NCBI GenBank assembly: GCA_934454115.1
Contig: CAKSFQ010000017.1
Span: forward strand, 1 to 53,501
Direction: 5' to 3'
DNA: 53,501 bases
DNA from: an uncultured Clostridia bacterium
GTDB taxonomy: Bacteria; Bacillota; Clostridia; Monoglobales; Monoglobaceae
The notes below the pieces were generated by a model, which saw only the letters and a list, made by a program, of their open reading frames with translations, searched no databases and was not told where the DNA came from. Position 1 is the stretch's first letter, and each line of letters opens with the position of its first letter. The position numbers and the translations under genes are program-made. Below, piece by piece: positions 36,147 through 44,241 of this stretch.

Positions 36147-36176
36147 AAAAAGGGGCGGCGTCCGCCACCCCTTTTT
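36147..36176 (-). terminator. Intrinsic terminator after rpmA
   Basis: AAAAAGGGG (36147-36155) and CCCCTTTTT (36168-36176) pair around an inner GGCG/CGCC stem. On the minus strand the hairpin is followed by a run of six U. It ends the rplU-rpmA transcript ahead of obgE. Confidence 0.85.
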
Positions 36177-36185
36177 ATGCTTTCA

Positions 36186-36446
36186 TTACTGAGCGATCTC
36201 GTAAACAGATACCTGTTTTTTCGTCTTACCCTTACGCTCGAACTTTACTTTGCCGTCGATCAGTGCAAAGAGGGTATCGTCGGTGCCTTTGCCAACATTG
36301 ATACCGGGATGAATCTTCGTACCTCTCTGACGAACCAGGATATTACCGGCCAAAACAGCCTGACCGTCGCCCTTTTTCACGCCAAGACGTTTGGACTCGG
36401 AATCTCTGCCGTTTTTGGTACTACCCATACCTTTCTTATGAGCCAT
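36186..36446 (-). CDS. rpmA: 50S ribosomal protein L27, without the Firmicutes N-terminal extension
   Basis: 86 residues starting [19 protein letters not shown]27 reaches into the peptidyl-transferase centre with its N-terminus. Most Firmicutes make it with a short extension ending in F-F-A that the protease Prp removes; here the gene starts directly at the mature-type AHKKG sequence, as in E. coli. The prp gene (ysxB) that normally lies between rplU and rpmA is also absent, since the gap is only 65 bases. The rest ([22 protein letters not shown]) is standard. Confidence 0.96.
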   Translation of the reverse strand: MAHKKGMGSTKNGRDSESKRLGVKKGDGQAVLAGNILVRQRGTKIHPGINVGKGTDDTLFALIDGKVKFERKGKTKKQVSVYEIAQ

Positions 36447-36511
36447 GTTTTCTCACTCCTTTATACCAATCTGAAAGAAACGGTTATGACACTCGTGTGC
36501 CTGAGCCCGTA

Positions 36512-36820
36512 TTAGCCATTGATGGCCGTAATCTCAACTTTTGTATAAGGCTGTCTGTGACCCTGTTTCTTGTGATAGCCCTTTTTGGACTTATACTTAT
36601 ACACAATCACTTTCTTTGCCTTACCCTGTTTTGCAACCGATGCGGTTACGGTAGCGCCGTCCACATAAGGAGCGCCAACCTTAAAATCCTCACCGCCGAC
36701 AACCAAAACCTTATCAAACGTAACGGTGCTTCCAGCCTCAGCGTCCAGCTTTTCAATGAAAACGACATCGCCCTGCTGTACCTTATACTGCTTACCACCG
36801 GTTTCAATCACTGCGTACAT
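36512..36820 (-). CDS. rplU: 50S ribosomal protein L21
   Basis: 102 residues from the ATG at 36820 ([14 protein letters not shown]), AGGAGGGA upstream. L21 binds 23S r[18 protein letters not shown] at the start, [19 protein letters not shown] in the middle, and [19 protein letters not shown] at the end are standard. First gene of rplU-rpmA, with a structured leader of about 100 bases. Confidence 0.97.
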   Translation of the reverse strand: MYAVIETGGKQYKVQQGDVVFIEKLDAEAGSTVTFDKVLVVGGEDFKVGAPYVDGATVTASVAKQGKAKKVIVYKYKSKKGYHKKQGHRQPYTKVEITAING

Positions 36821-36918
36821 ATTCGTAATCCCTCCTATTACCCAAGACTCGCCATATAAGGTGTCCCGTCCGATTGCATGAATCAAAACGGAAAACTTAA
36901 ACCTCTTCTGCGCGGTTA
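36821..36918 (-). ncRNA. Probable L21 leader (cis-regulatory RNA of rplU)
   Basis: About 100 bases between the expected transcription start and rplU. It contains blocks that I associate with the Firmicutes L21 leader: an AGGTTTAAG segment that can pair with the later ACACCTT, then ATGGCGAGTCTTGGGTAA just before the AGGAGG. The assignment is from memory of the motif and gene position. A covariance-model search would settle it. Confidence 0.55.
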
Positions 36919-36925
36919 CCGAAAT

Positions 36926-36954
36926 ATTGTACCATACTCCATTTTATTTGTCAA
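36926..36954 (-). promoter_or_regulatory. Promoter of rplU-rpmA
   Basis: On the minus strand: -35 TTGACA (36954-36949), 17-base spacer, -10 TACAAT (36931-36926). Confidence 0.85.
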
Positions 36955-36983
36955 CACCAAATTCACAATTTTATGTCCTGTTT

Positions 36984-37367
36984 TTAAACACGTTTTCCGT
37001 GCATACTTTGGTGCTCCCGATTGACCTCCTCCATAAGCGCTGTAAAGCTCCAGTCCCGGTTGGTCGGCGTCATCATCGCCTTCACCGGAATCGGCGCGAT
37101 CCTTTTTCTCTGAAACGCGCCCATCAGAAGATCAAACTGCACCTTGCTCAAATCGCACATGAGAAGGAACTCACCGTACACGCCCTGCGGCATATCTGCC
37201 GCGGGTTCCGCGCTCTCATAGCCGGAAAGCCCGGCAAGGTAACCCACTTTTTGATGGATTTCCTCCGGCGCAACTTCCTTCACCGCGATGCGCAGCGGCG
37301 CTGCTGCGGCACGCAGCTGCGCCATCTTTTGGGTTCCAATTTTATAACATAAAATGCTAGCTTTCAT
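36984..37367 (-). CDS. DUF3783-type small protein
   Basis: 127 residues. The pattern fits the Firmicutes DUF3783 proteins: an N-terminal ILCYKIGTQKMAQLRAAAAPLRI, a middle with GYLAGL, and the C-terminal LLMCDLSKVQFDLLMGAFQRKRIAPIPVKAMMTPTN-type segment. No catalytic motif is visible; function unknown. It lies 5 bases downstream of wecB, so it is probably on that transcript, and is followed by the rplU promoter. Confidence 0.7.
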   Translation of the reverse strand: MKASILCYKIGTQKMAQLRAAAAPLRIAVKEVAPEEIHQKVGYLAGLSGYESAEPAADMPQGVYGEFLLMCDLSKVQFDLLMGAFQRKRIAPIPVKAMMTPTNRDWSFTALMEEVNREHQSMHGKRV

Positions 37368-37372
37368 ATCGT

Positions 37373-38503
37373 CTACCTGTTTTTTGAAAATCTTTCTATG
37401 ATTGCATCCACAATTCTGCCGGACGCAAGGCCGTCCCCGTAAGGGTTGACTGCCTTTGCCATACGGTGATAGGCATTTTCATCTGTCAAAAGCGCGGACG
37501 CCATGCGCACAATCGTATCCTTATCCACTCCGGCAATCTTAACCGTACCGGCGTCAACCGCCTCCGGCCGCTCGGTCTCTCCGCGCAGAACCAACACCGG
37601 CTTTCCGAGTGAGGGCGCTTCCTCCTGCAAGCCGCCGGAATCTGTCAAAACCATAAATCCGCGCTGGATCGCGTTATGCAGTTCATCGGCATTGACCGGC
37701 TCAATCAGCTTTACCCGATCCATGTTGCCCAGAATCTCATAGGCCACCTCCCGTACGGCAGGGTTTAAATGCACCGGATACACGACCTCGATATCGTCGA
37801 AGGTTTCAACCAGTTCACGTACCGCCGTACAGATATTACGCAGCGGCTGACCCAGGTTCTCGCGGCGATGTGCCGTCATCACAATCACGCGCCTGGTATC
37901 CCACGGCATTTTAGCAAGCGTCGGATCCTTAAAGGTGTAATCCTCACGCACGGTCGTTTTCAGTGCGTCAATCACCGTGTTGCCCGTCACAAAAATATCC
38001 GCGTCACTGGCCCCCTCGCGGAGCAGATTCTGACGGTTGCGCTCGGTTGGCGCAAAATGCATATCCGCAATCACGCCGGTCAGCCGGCGGTTGATTTCCT
38101 CCGGGAACGGCGCGTACTTATCATAGGTACGAAGCCCGGCCTCGACATGGCCAACTGCAATCTGGTTATAAAACGCCGCAAGACTTCCGACAAATGTCGT
38201 AGAGGTATCGCCGTGTACCAGCACGATATCCGGCTTTGCCTCCTTCATCACCTGATCCAGCCCCTCCAGCGAATGGCCGACAATTTCCACCAGGGTCTGG
38301 CGCTGTTTCATAATATTTAAGTCAAAATCCGGCGTGATATGAAAAATATCAAGCACCTGATCGAGCATCTGCCGATGCTGCGCCGTCACGCAGACAATGG
38401 AGTCAATAATATCGCTATGCTTTTCCAGTTCCTTCACCAGCGGCGCCATTTTGATTGCCTCCGGCCGCGTGCCGAAAACTGTCATTACTTTGATTTTATT
38501 CAT
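37373..38503 (-). CDS. wecB: UDP-N-acetylglucosamine 2-epimerase (non-hydrolysing)
   Basis: 376 residues from the ATG at 38503, with GGAGG upstream. It interconverts UDP-GlcNAc and UDP-ManNAc for teichoic acid or capsule linkage units. Motifs: FGTRPEAIKMAPLV at the start, LVHGDTSTTF, GHVEAGLRT, TAHRRENLG, and DSGGLQEEAPSLGKPVLVLR near the end. It overlaps the 3' end of the tagO-type gene by 8 bases, which fits work in the same pathway. Confidence 0.96.
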   Translation of the reverse strand: MNKIKVMTVFGTRPEAIKMAPLVKELEKHSDIIDSIVCVTAQHRQMLDQVLDIFHITPDFDLNIMKQRQTLVEIVGHSLEGLDQVMKEAKPDIVLVHGDTSTTFVGSLAAFYNQIAVGHVEAGLRTYDKYAPFPEEINRRLTGVIADMHFAPTERNRQNLLREGASDADIFVTGNTVIDALKTTVREDYTFKDPTLAKMPWDTRRVIVMTAHRRENLGQPLRNICTAVRELVETFDDIEVVYPVHLNPAVREVAYEILGNMDRVKLIEPVNADELHNAIQRGFMVLTDSGGLQEEAPSLGKPVLVLRGETERPEAVDAGTVKIAGVDKDTIVRMASALLTDENAYHRMAKAVNPYGDGLASGRIVDAIIERFSKNR

Positions 38504-39599
38504 CCTTCTTTTCCTCCAAGTAAGATAAGTCCCGGTTATCGTCACTGTGCAGTGAAGGGTCCTTCAGCTCTCCCATCAGATGCAGGGACACCAGTATAAT
38601 AAGCAATACCGCCAAAATCAATAAGATTCCGCGCAGATACCCTTTGATCGAAACGACCACGGCAGTCAGGCACAAAACGGCCGTCAGCGTATACAAAATT
38701 GCAACCGTCTTTCGCTGCGAAAAGCCCATGTCCAAAAGTCGGTGATGCAAATGTCCGCGATCCGGCGACATCGGCGATCTGCCGGTTAAAATACGGCGTA
38801 TAATCGCAAACATTGTGTCAAAAATCGGCAGTCCCAGCACCAAAAGCGGAATTGCAAACGAGATGATCGCCGATAGCTTTAAGACGCCCTGGATGGAGAT
38901 ACAAGCCAGGATAAAGCCCAAAAATAACGCGCCGGTGTCTCCCATGAAGATTTTGGCCGGGTTAAAGTTATACGGTAAAAATCCAAAACCGGCGCCGGCA
39001 ACCGCCGCCGTCAGAATCGCAACATTGGAGTTATTGCTAATCAGCGTCAGCGCCAGAAGCGACATGGAGGCAATCGACGATACGCCGACCGCCAAACCGT
39101 CCAGACCGTCAATCAGGTTGACCGCATTACAGATCCCCACAATCCAGATAACCGAAACAGCAACCGACACCCAGTAATTCAGCACGATATACGGCGGCCC
39201 GAACCAATGGGAAAATGGGTTGGCAAAGTGTGCAATCCGAACACCGGAATAGACCACCAAGGTTGCCGCAATAATCTGACAAAGCAGCTTGACAATCGGC
39301 CGCATATCCGTCATATCATCGATGACGCCAACCGTAACAATAATAACACAGCCGATTAAGATGCCCATGGTCTCATGATCGATGGTCGCAAAGCACAAGA
39401 CACTGACAATAAATCCGTAAAAAATTGCAAGACCGCCGATCAGCGGAATCGGTTTTTTATGCACCCGTCTGGCGTCCTTCGGAACATCGATGGCATTGAT
39501 TTTATGGGCAAGCGAAATCACCATTGGCGTTGCCGCAAAGGAAATTAGTCCTGCAACCAGCAATGCAAGACACACATAGAGATTTTGATCAAAAAGCAT
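38496..39599 (-). CDS. tagO: Undecaprenyl-phosphate N-acetylglucosaminyl-1-phosphate transferase (TagO/WecA family)
   Basis: 367 residues with about ten or eleven transmembrane segments, MraY/WecA superfamily. It puts GlcNAc-1-phosphate on undecaprenyl phosphate, the first step of wall teichoic acid and related glycopolymers. Cytoplasmic loops show VIDDMTDMRP, NAVNLIDGLDGLAVG, FMGDTGALFLGF and HLHHRLLDMGFSQRKTV. AGGAGG lies before the ATG. With wecB behind it, the pair supplies linkage-unit precursors that the LCP protein in this window could attach to the wall. Confidence 0.94.
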   Translation of the reverse strand: MLFDQNLYVCLALLVAGLISFAATPMVISLAHKINAIDVPKDARRVHKKPIPLIGGLAIFYGFIVSVLCFATIDHETMGILIGCVIIVTVGVIDDMTDMRPIVKLLCQIIAATLVVYSGVRIAHFANPFSHWFGPPYIVLNYWVSVAVSVIWIVGICNAVNLIDGLDGLAVGVSSIASMSLLALTLISNNSNVAILTAAVAGAGFGFLPYNFNPAKIFMGDTGALFLGFILACISIQGVLKLSAIISFAIPLLVLGLPIFDTMFAIIRRILTGRSPMSPDRGHLHHRLLDMGFSQRKTVAILYTLTAVLCLTAVVVSIKGYLRGILLILAVLLIILVSLHLMGELKDPSLHSDDNRDLSYLEEKKDE

Positions 39600-39618
39600 G
39601 TTTGCTTCCTCCTGTTCC

Positions 39619-39675
39619 AGCCGAAAACAAAAATCTATCTCCCAACACCGGAGCCTAAATGATTCCCTTTCGACT
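39619..39675. repeat. Candidate palindrome-ended intergenic repeat, copy Z (degraded)
   Basis: Begins AGCCGAA and ends near TTTCGACT. Its 3' half, with GAGCCTAAATGATTCCCTTT, is close to that of copy X at 26110. It lies 19 bases before the tagO-type start, in the gap between trpS and that gene. Confidence 0.35.
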
Positions 39676-39694
39676 TGTCATCCCGGCAAGCCGC

Positions 39695-40696
39695 CTACGG
39701 CTGGATAAAACCAACCTTGCGGTAAACCTTGGACAGTGTTTTCATTGCCGTCTTTGCCGCAATCTCTGCGCCGCGGCGGTAGACCTGCTCTAAATAATCC
39801 TTATTTTCCATGAGATCCCGGTATCCTTCCTGTATCGGCCGCAGGGTCTCTGCCACTGCCTCGGCAACCGCCGCCTTAAAATCACCGTAGCCCTTGCCGT
39901 CAAACAAAACCTCAATCTCATCCATGCTCTTACCGGTCACCGCAGAATAGATACTCATTAGATTCTCGATGCCCTCTTTTCCCTCGCCGCGCTTGACTTC
40001 ACTGCCGGAATCCGTAACCGCACGCTTGATTTTGCGTACCACGGCATCGATCGGATCAAGCAGCAAAATATAGCCGTTTTCATTCGGATCTGACTTAGAC
40101 ATCTTTTGTGTGGGATCCTGAAGGCTCATAATTCTGGCGCCGACTTTCGGGATATATCCCTCCGGCACCTTAAAGGTCTCACTATACGCGTTATTAAAAC
40201 GGTTTGCAAGATCGCGCGTCAGTTCCAAATGCTGGCGCTGATCCTCGCCGACCGGCACCAGATCCGCCTGATAAAGCAGGATATCTGCCGCCATTAACGA
40301 GGGATAGGTAAATAATCCTGCATTGATATTATTCTCATGCTTTCGGGATTTATCCTTAAACTGCGTCATACGGGAAAGCTCGCCCATATACGTGTTACAG
40401 GTCAAAACCCAGGAAAGCTGCGCATGCGCCGAAACGTGGGACTGGAAAAAGACCGGGCTTTTTTCCGGGTCAATACCGCACGCCAAAAACAGCGCCAATA
40501 AATCCATCGCATTCTTTCTAAAATCCTTCGGCACCTGGCGCACCGTAATGGTGTGAAGATCCGCCAGCATAAAATAACATTCGTACGTATCGTCCTTCTG
40601 CAAATCCACCCAATTGCGCAGCGCACCAACATAGTTTCCGAGCGTCAGGGCGCCGGATGGCTGGATTCCGCTCAATATTCTCTTCTTCTCTGCCAT
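39695..40696 (-). CDS. trpS: Tryptophanyl-tRNA synthetase
   Basis: 333 residues from the ATG at 40696, one base after the upstream stop. Class I synthetase for tRNA-Trp. The HIGH equivalent is PSGALTLGNYVGAL and the KMSKS loop is KMSKSD; the tryptophan-pocket stretch LADLHTITV and the VPVGEDQRQHLELTRD motif are present. No T-box leader is visible; translation appears coupled to the aminotransferase gene. Confidence 0.96.
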   Translation of the reverse strand: MAEKKRILSGIQPSGALTLGNYVGALRNWVDLQKDDTYECYFMLADLHTITVRQVPKDFRKNAMDLLALFLACGIDPEKSPVFFQSHVSAHAQLSWVLTCNTYMGELSRMTQFKDKSRKHENNINAGLFTYPSLMAADILLYQADLVPVGEDQRQHLELTRDLANRFNNAYSETFKVPEGYIPKVGARIMSLQDPTQKMSKSDPNENGYILLLDPIDAVVRKIKRAVTDSGSEVKRGEGKEGIENLMSIYSAVTGKSMDEIEVLFDGKGYGDFKAAVAEAVAETLRPIQEGYRDLMENKDYLEQVYRRGAEIAAKTAMKTLSKVYRKVGFIQP

Positions 40697-40697
40697 A

Positions 40698-41897
40698 TCA
40701 GTCACCTACCACTTCTTTCAAGACCTCGCCGAGCGCGTGGATTCCGCTGCGGATTTCTTCCTCCGATGCGGTGGAATAATTCATGCGGAACGTGCTGTAA
40801 CTTGCCTTATCATCAATCATGGTCGTTGCACCCGGCACAAAAGCCACACCGCGCTCTAGCGCCTTCTGCATAACCACCTTACTGTCATACTGCTCCGGCA
40901 TAGTACAAAACAGGAACAGACCGCCCTGCGGACAGGTGTGGGTCACCGATGCCGGAAATTCCCGATCCATGCACTCCATCATCAGCTTGCACTTTTTTCC
41001 GTATGCTGCACGCAGCTTTGCGATATGCGCATCGATATCAAAGCGCATTACAAATTCATATGCAATCATCTGTGACAAAACGTTGGTGTGTACGTCCTCC
41101 ACCTGTTTGCAGATAATCATCCGCTCCATCAGTGCCGGGTCGCAGCTGACATAACCCAAACGAAGTCCCGGCGACAAAATCTTGGAAAACGTGCTAAAGT
41201 ATACCACACGTCCTTCGGTGTCCATGGACTTGATGGTTGGAATTTCCTCACCGGCAAAACGAAGCTCGCCGTAGGGGTTGTCCTCAAATATGATAAAATC
41301 ATACGTCTTTGCAAGCGCTAACAGCTTTTTACGCTTTTTGTAAGACATGGTAATTCCGGACGGATTCTGGAAAGTAGAAATCGTATAGAGCACCTTTACA
41401 TTCGGGTGTGCCTTCAGCGTTGCCTCCAGCTTTTCCATATCCATGCCGTCATTCTCTACCGGAACGCCGTAAAGCTCGGCATTGTTGGAACGGTACGCGT
41501 TCAGTCCGCCGATAAAGCTTGGTTCCTCGCACACAACACCGTCACCGGGATTTATAAGCGATTTTGCCGCAAGGTCGATGCCCTGCTGGCCGCCGCTGAC
41601 GATGATGGTGTCGTCACGGTCGCTGATGATTCCCTGTCTTTTCAGCCGTGCAATGACCCAGTCACGCAGCGGCGTATACCCCTCGGTCACCCCGTACTGC
41701 AGCGCAACCTCGCCCTGATTTTTTAAAACGTCCGCTGCGATCTCCGCCAGTTCCTCCTTCGGGAAGAGCTTGGGATCCGGCGCACCGCCGGCAAACGAGA
41801 TGATACCCGGTTTTGCCAGTAATTTAAATATCTCACGGATGGCAGAGGCCTCCAAATGCTTGACCTTGTCCGAAAACTTCTTTTGTATTTCCTGCAT
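40698..41897 (-). CDS. PLP-dependent aminotransferase, class I/II (2-aminoadipate/aromatic type)
   Basis: 399 residues from the ATG at 41897, GAGGAG 7 bases upstream. Fold-type I transaminase of the group that contains LysN/AroH-type enzymes and the catalytic part of MocR proteins, but with no regulator domain. Visible: ISFAGGAPDPKLFP, GGQQGIDLAAK, FQNPSGITMS, EDNPYGELRF and the PLP lysine in STFSKILSPGLRLGY. Substrate cannot be fixed from sequence; an aromatic amino acid is possible given the coupling to trpS, but this is weak. Confidence 0.9.
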   Translation of the reverse strand: MQEIQKKFSDKVKHLEASAIREIFKLLAKPGIISFAGGAPDPKLFPKEELAEIAADVLKNQGEVALQYGVTEGYTPLRDWVIARLKRQGIISDRDDTIIVSGGQQGIDLAAKSLINPGDGVVCEEPSFIGGLNAYRSNNAELYGVPVENDGMDMEKLEATLKAHPNVKVLYTISTFQNPSGITMSYKKRKKLLALAKTYDFIIFEDNPYGELRFAGEEIPTIKSMDTEGRVVYFSTFSKILSPGLRLGYVSCDPALMERMIICKQVEDVHTNVLSQMIAYEFVMRFDIDAHIAKLRAAYGKKCKLMMECMDREFPASVTHTCPQGGLFLFCTMPEQYDSKVVMQKALERGVAFVPGATTMIDDKASYSTFRMNYSTASEEEIRSGIHALGEVLKEVVGD

Positions 41898-41948
41898 TTT
41901 TTTACTCCTCACTGTAATTATAATCTATGACGGCCGGCCAAGACGGCA

Positions 41949-42007
41949 AGCCGAAATCAGACCAAAATTCGCCTTTCCAGACGAACCTTGACCCGCCTCC
42001 TTCGGCT
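41949..42007. repeat. Candidate 59-bp palindrome-ended intergenic repeat, copy Y
   Basis: Begins AGCCGAA and ends TTCGGCT, a perfect 7-bp inverted repeat with the same 59-base length as copy X. It lies in the gap before the aminotransferase gene. Immediately after it, a 16-base unit (GGCTCCCGTGCGCCTA at 42009, AGCTCCCGTGTGCCTA at 42025) is repeated in tandem with two differences. Confidence 0.4.
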
Positions 42008-42037
42008 AGGCTCCCGTGCGCCTAAGCTCCCGTGTGC

Positions 42038-42301
42038 CTATGCTTCGCCGTATTCTTTCCGGTATTTATGCAGCAGCTCAAACAGTGCAATCACGGCCGC
42101 CAGAATCAATAAAAGATGGGTCAAAAGATCCAGCCCGCGTTTGATCCGCAAAAGGCGCATCCTTCGTTTTACCTTGCGCCGGCTCCTGCGAAATGCGCGG
42201 TCGGCATGCTTTGCCGCCGTCTCCAGAGTCTCGCCGGCACGGTGCACGTACGGCGCCGCATATCTTGCTGCCTCGTCACAGTATTTCTGCCATTTTAACA
42301 T
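42038..42301 (-). CDS. Small single-pass membrane protein, function unknown
   Basis: 87 residues from the ATG at 42301, which has a very good AGGAGGT site; longer reading into hpt is not supported. A helical amphipathic start (DEAARYAAPYVHRAGETLETAAKHADRAF) is followed by a strongly basic stretch (RRSRRKVKRRMRLLRIKRG) and a C-terminal membrane helix (LLTHLLLILAAVIALFELL). The basic block next to the helix suggests the N-terminus is inside. No family recognised. In many Firmicutes ftsH follows hpt; here this gene does instead. Confidence 0.75.
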   Translation of the reverse strand: MLKWQKYCDEAARYAAPYVHRAGETLETAAKHADRAFRRSRRKVKRRMRLLRIKRGLDLLTHLLLILAAVIALFELLHKYRKEYGEA

Positions 42302-42317
42302 GGGATCTACCTCCTGA

Positions 42318-42830
42318 CTATTCTTCGCTGCAGCTCTCCATTTCTGCAATATAGGGGAGCTGACGATAACGTTCATCAAAATCCAATCCATAGCCAACAA
42401 TAAATTTGTCCGGGATCTCAAACCCGGTATAATCCGCCTCAAACTTCACCTGACGGCGTGACGGCTTGCTCAAGAGCGCACACACCTTAATGGACGCCGG
42501 GTTCCGCTTTTGAAGCATCGGAATCAACTGCACCAAAGTGTTGCCGGAGTCGATGATATCCTCTGCCAAAAGCACATGCTTTCCTGCGATATCAATATCA
42601 ATGTCTTTTTTTATCTTGATTTCACCGCTGCTCTCCGTACCGCGGCCGTAGCTGGAAACCTGCATAAAATGCACCTGTACATCACTGCGAAGCTGCCGTA
42701 CCAGATCACCGATAAAGACAAAACAGCCCTTTAAAATTCCTAAAACAATAAGTTCCTTATCTCCGTAGTCGGCGTTAATCGCCGCGCCCAATTCCTCCAC
42801 CTTATTTTTAATTTCCTTTTCGGTCAGCAT
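42318..42830 (-). CDS. hpt: Hypoxanthine-guanine phosphoribosyltransferase
   Basis: 170 residues from the ATG at 42830, inside the 3' end of tilS; GAAGG lies about 11 bases upstream. In-frame ATGs at 42860 and 42848 are alternatives. Salvage of hypoxanthine and guanine to IMP and GMP. The PRPP motif is LLAEDIIDSGNTL, with VLGILKGCFVFIGDL before it and FIVGYGLDFDERYRQLPYI near the end. tilS-hpt is a conserved pair. Confidence 0.95.
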   Translation of the reverse strand: MLTEKEIKNKVEELGAAINADYGDKELIVLGILKGCFVFIGDLVRQLRSDVQVHFMQVSSYGRGTESSGEIKIKKDIDIDIAGKHVLLAEDIIDSGNTLVQLIPMLQKRNPASIKVCALLSKPSRRQVKFEADYTGFEIPDKFIVGYGLDFDERYRQLPYIAEMESCSEE

Positions 42831-44241
42831 AATCTTGCCAACCTTCATCTGTTGTATCATAGGTAACCACCAGCCCTCTCCTTTGTTTTATGTCTCCCTT
42901 ATATGGTTCTGCCACCCGGCAGCCAATGACCGCAAGCACTTGATCATCACTGCAAAGCAACGGCAGAGTATCGCGTATATGGTTGGGAATTTTTTGATCT
43001 ATCATAAAATTTTTTAATTTTTTTTCTCTTCCGTCGGCAAAGACCGCGATGCGATCTCCGCTTCTGCGTGTCCTAAGGATAAGACGCATACCGCAAAGCC
43101 TTTCGCTGTCTAAAACCATCTGATTTTTTTCCACGCTTTGTCCTACCCTTGCCTCGTCGAAGCGAATGTGCCAGGCTCCGAACGAATAGCTGTTGCCGCA
43201 TACAACCTCAATCGGCTCCGGCGAAGGCATCTCCTCCTGCTCTGCCTCAAATGCCAGCCAGCCGTAACGCACCGTTACTTTAAGTCCCTGCGGCAGGATT
43301 GCCTTTGCGCCGGTCTCTTTATCCAAAAGCCGCCGCACCGCTTCCCAGTTCTGTCTGCTGACAAGATACCGCCCGCCCATTACCTTCTGTGCCGCTTTTT
43401 TTAGCAGCCGGGTCGCGATGGATGGTGCAAGCATCCGCAGCGATTCGATATCCAAAACCACAGGCTCCTTTTTGGGGCTTGGGTTGCCGATGCGCCGATA
43501 AAGCCGCGTCGCATAACCGTCTATAAACTCGCCATCCTCTCTCATGTTGGCAGCAAGCACGCTGAGCGTTTCCAAAATGTTTGGATTAAACTCCTTTTCA
43601 ATCATGGGCAACAGGAGATGTCGAATCTTGTTTCTGGTACAGTCATCTTCTAAATTGGTGCTGTCGACGCAATAGTGCAAATCATTTTCCAGGCAATACG
43701 CCTCAATCTCCGCACGGCTGACGTCCAGCAGCGGGCGAATTACGCCGTCCGGCCGCACATGGCGAATCCCGGCAAGGCCTGAAATCCCGGCGCCGCGCAG
43801 AATCCGCATCAGCACCGTCTCCGCCTGGTCGTTGCGGTTGTGCGCCGTTGCGACCGACTGCGCCCCGATTTCGTCACAAATCTCATGAAAGCACCGGTAC
43901 CGCGCCAGCCGTCCGGCCGTCTCCAATGATATTTTTTCGGATTTTGCAAGCTCCGGCACCGAAACCGATTTTTGAATGAACGAAACGCCAAGCTTTCGGC
44001 AAAATTCCTCGGCAAAAGCAGCGTCACGGCCGGCCTCCGCGCCACGGATTTTATGATCGATATGTACCGCGGTCAGTGTGAGCGAAAATTCCTCTTTTAA
44101 GGCGTTCATCACATGCAAAAGACAGACAGAATCGGCGCCGCCGGATACCCCGACCAGCACGTGATCTCCTTTTTTTGTCATCGCATGTTCCCTAATCGCA
44201 GCGCGCACCGTTTCACGCACTTTCTTTGTATTACATTGCAT
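42808..44241 (-). CDS. tilS: tRNA(Ile)-lysidine synthetase
   Basis: 477 residues from the ATG at 44241, which overlaps the end of dnaB and has GGAG 8 bases upstream. TilS converts C34 of the tRNA-Ile CAU anticodon to lysidine with ATP. The PP-loop is VGVSGGADSVCLLH; further signatures are AVHIDHKIRGAEAGRD, ATAHNRNDQAETVLMRILRG and RPLLDVSRAEIEAYC. The C-terminal domain with RRSGDRIAVFADGREKKLKNFMID completes the long form. Confidence 0.95.
   Translation of the reverse strand: MQCNTKKVRETVRAAIREHAMTKKGDHVLVGVSGGADSVCLLHVMNALKEEFSLTLTAVHIDHKIRGAEAGRDAAFAEEFCRKLGVSFIQKSVSVPELAKSEKISLETAGRLARYRCFHEICDEIGAQSVATAHNRNDQAETVLMRILRGAGISGLAGIRHVRPDGVIRPLLDVSRAEIEAYCLENDLHYCVDSTNLEDDCTRNKIRHLLLPMIEKEFNPNILETLSVLAANMREDGEFIDGYATRLYRRIGNPSPKKEPVVLDIESLRMLAPSIATRLLKKAAQKVMGGRYLVSRQNWEAVRRLLDKETGAKAILPQGLKVTVRYGWLAFEAEQEEMPSPEPIEVVCGNSYSFGAWHIRFDEARVGQSVEKNQMVLDSERLCGMRLILRTRRSGDRIAVFADGREKKLKNFMIDQKIPNHIRDTLPLLCSDDQVLAVIGCRVAEPYKGDIKQRRGLVVTYDTTDEGWQDYADRKGN

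Noticed and set aside
41913..41945. TATAAT-like sequence before the aminotransferase gene as a promoter
   Set aside because: No acceptable -35 box lies 16-18 bases upstream of it.
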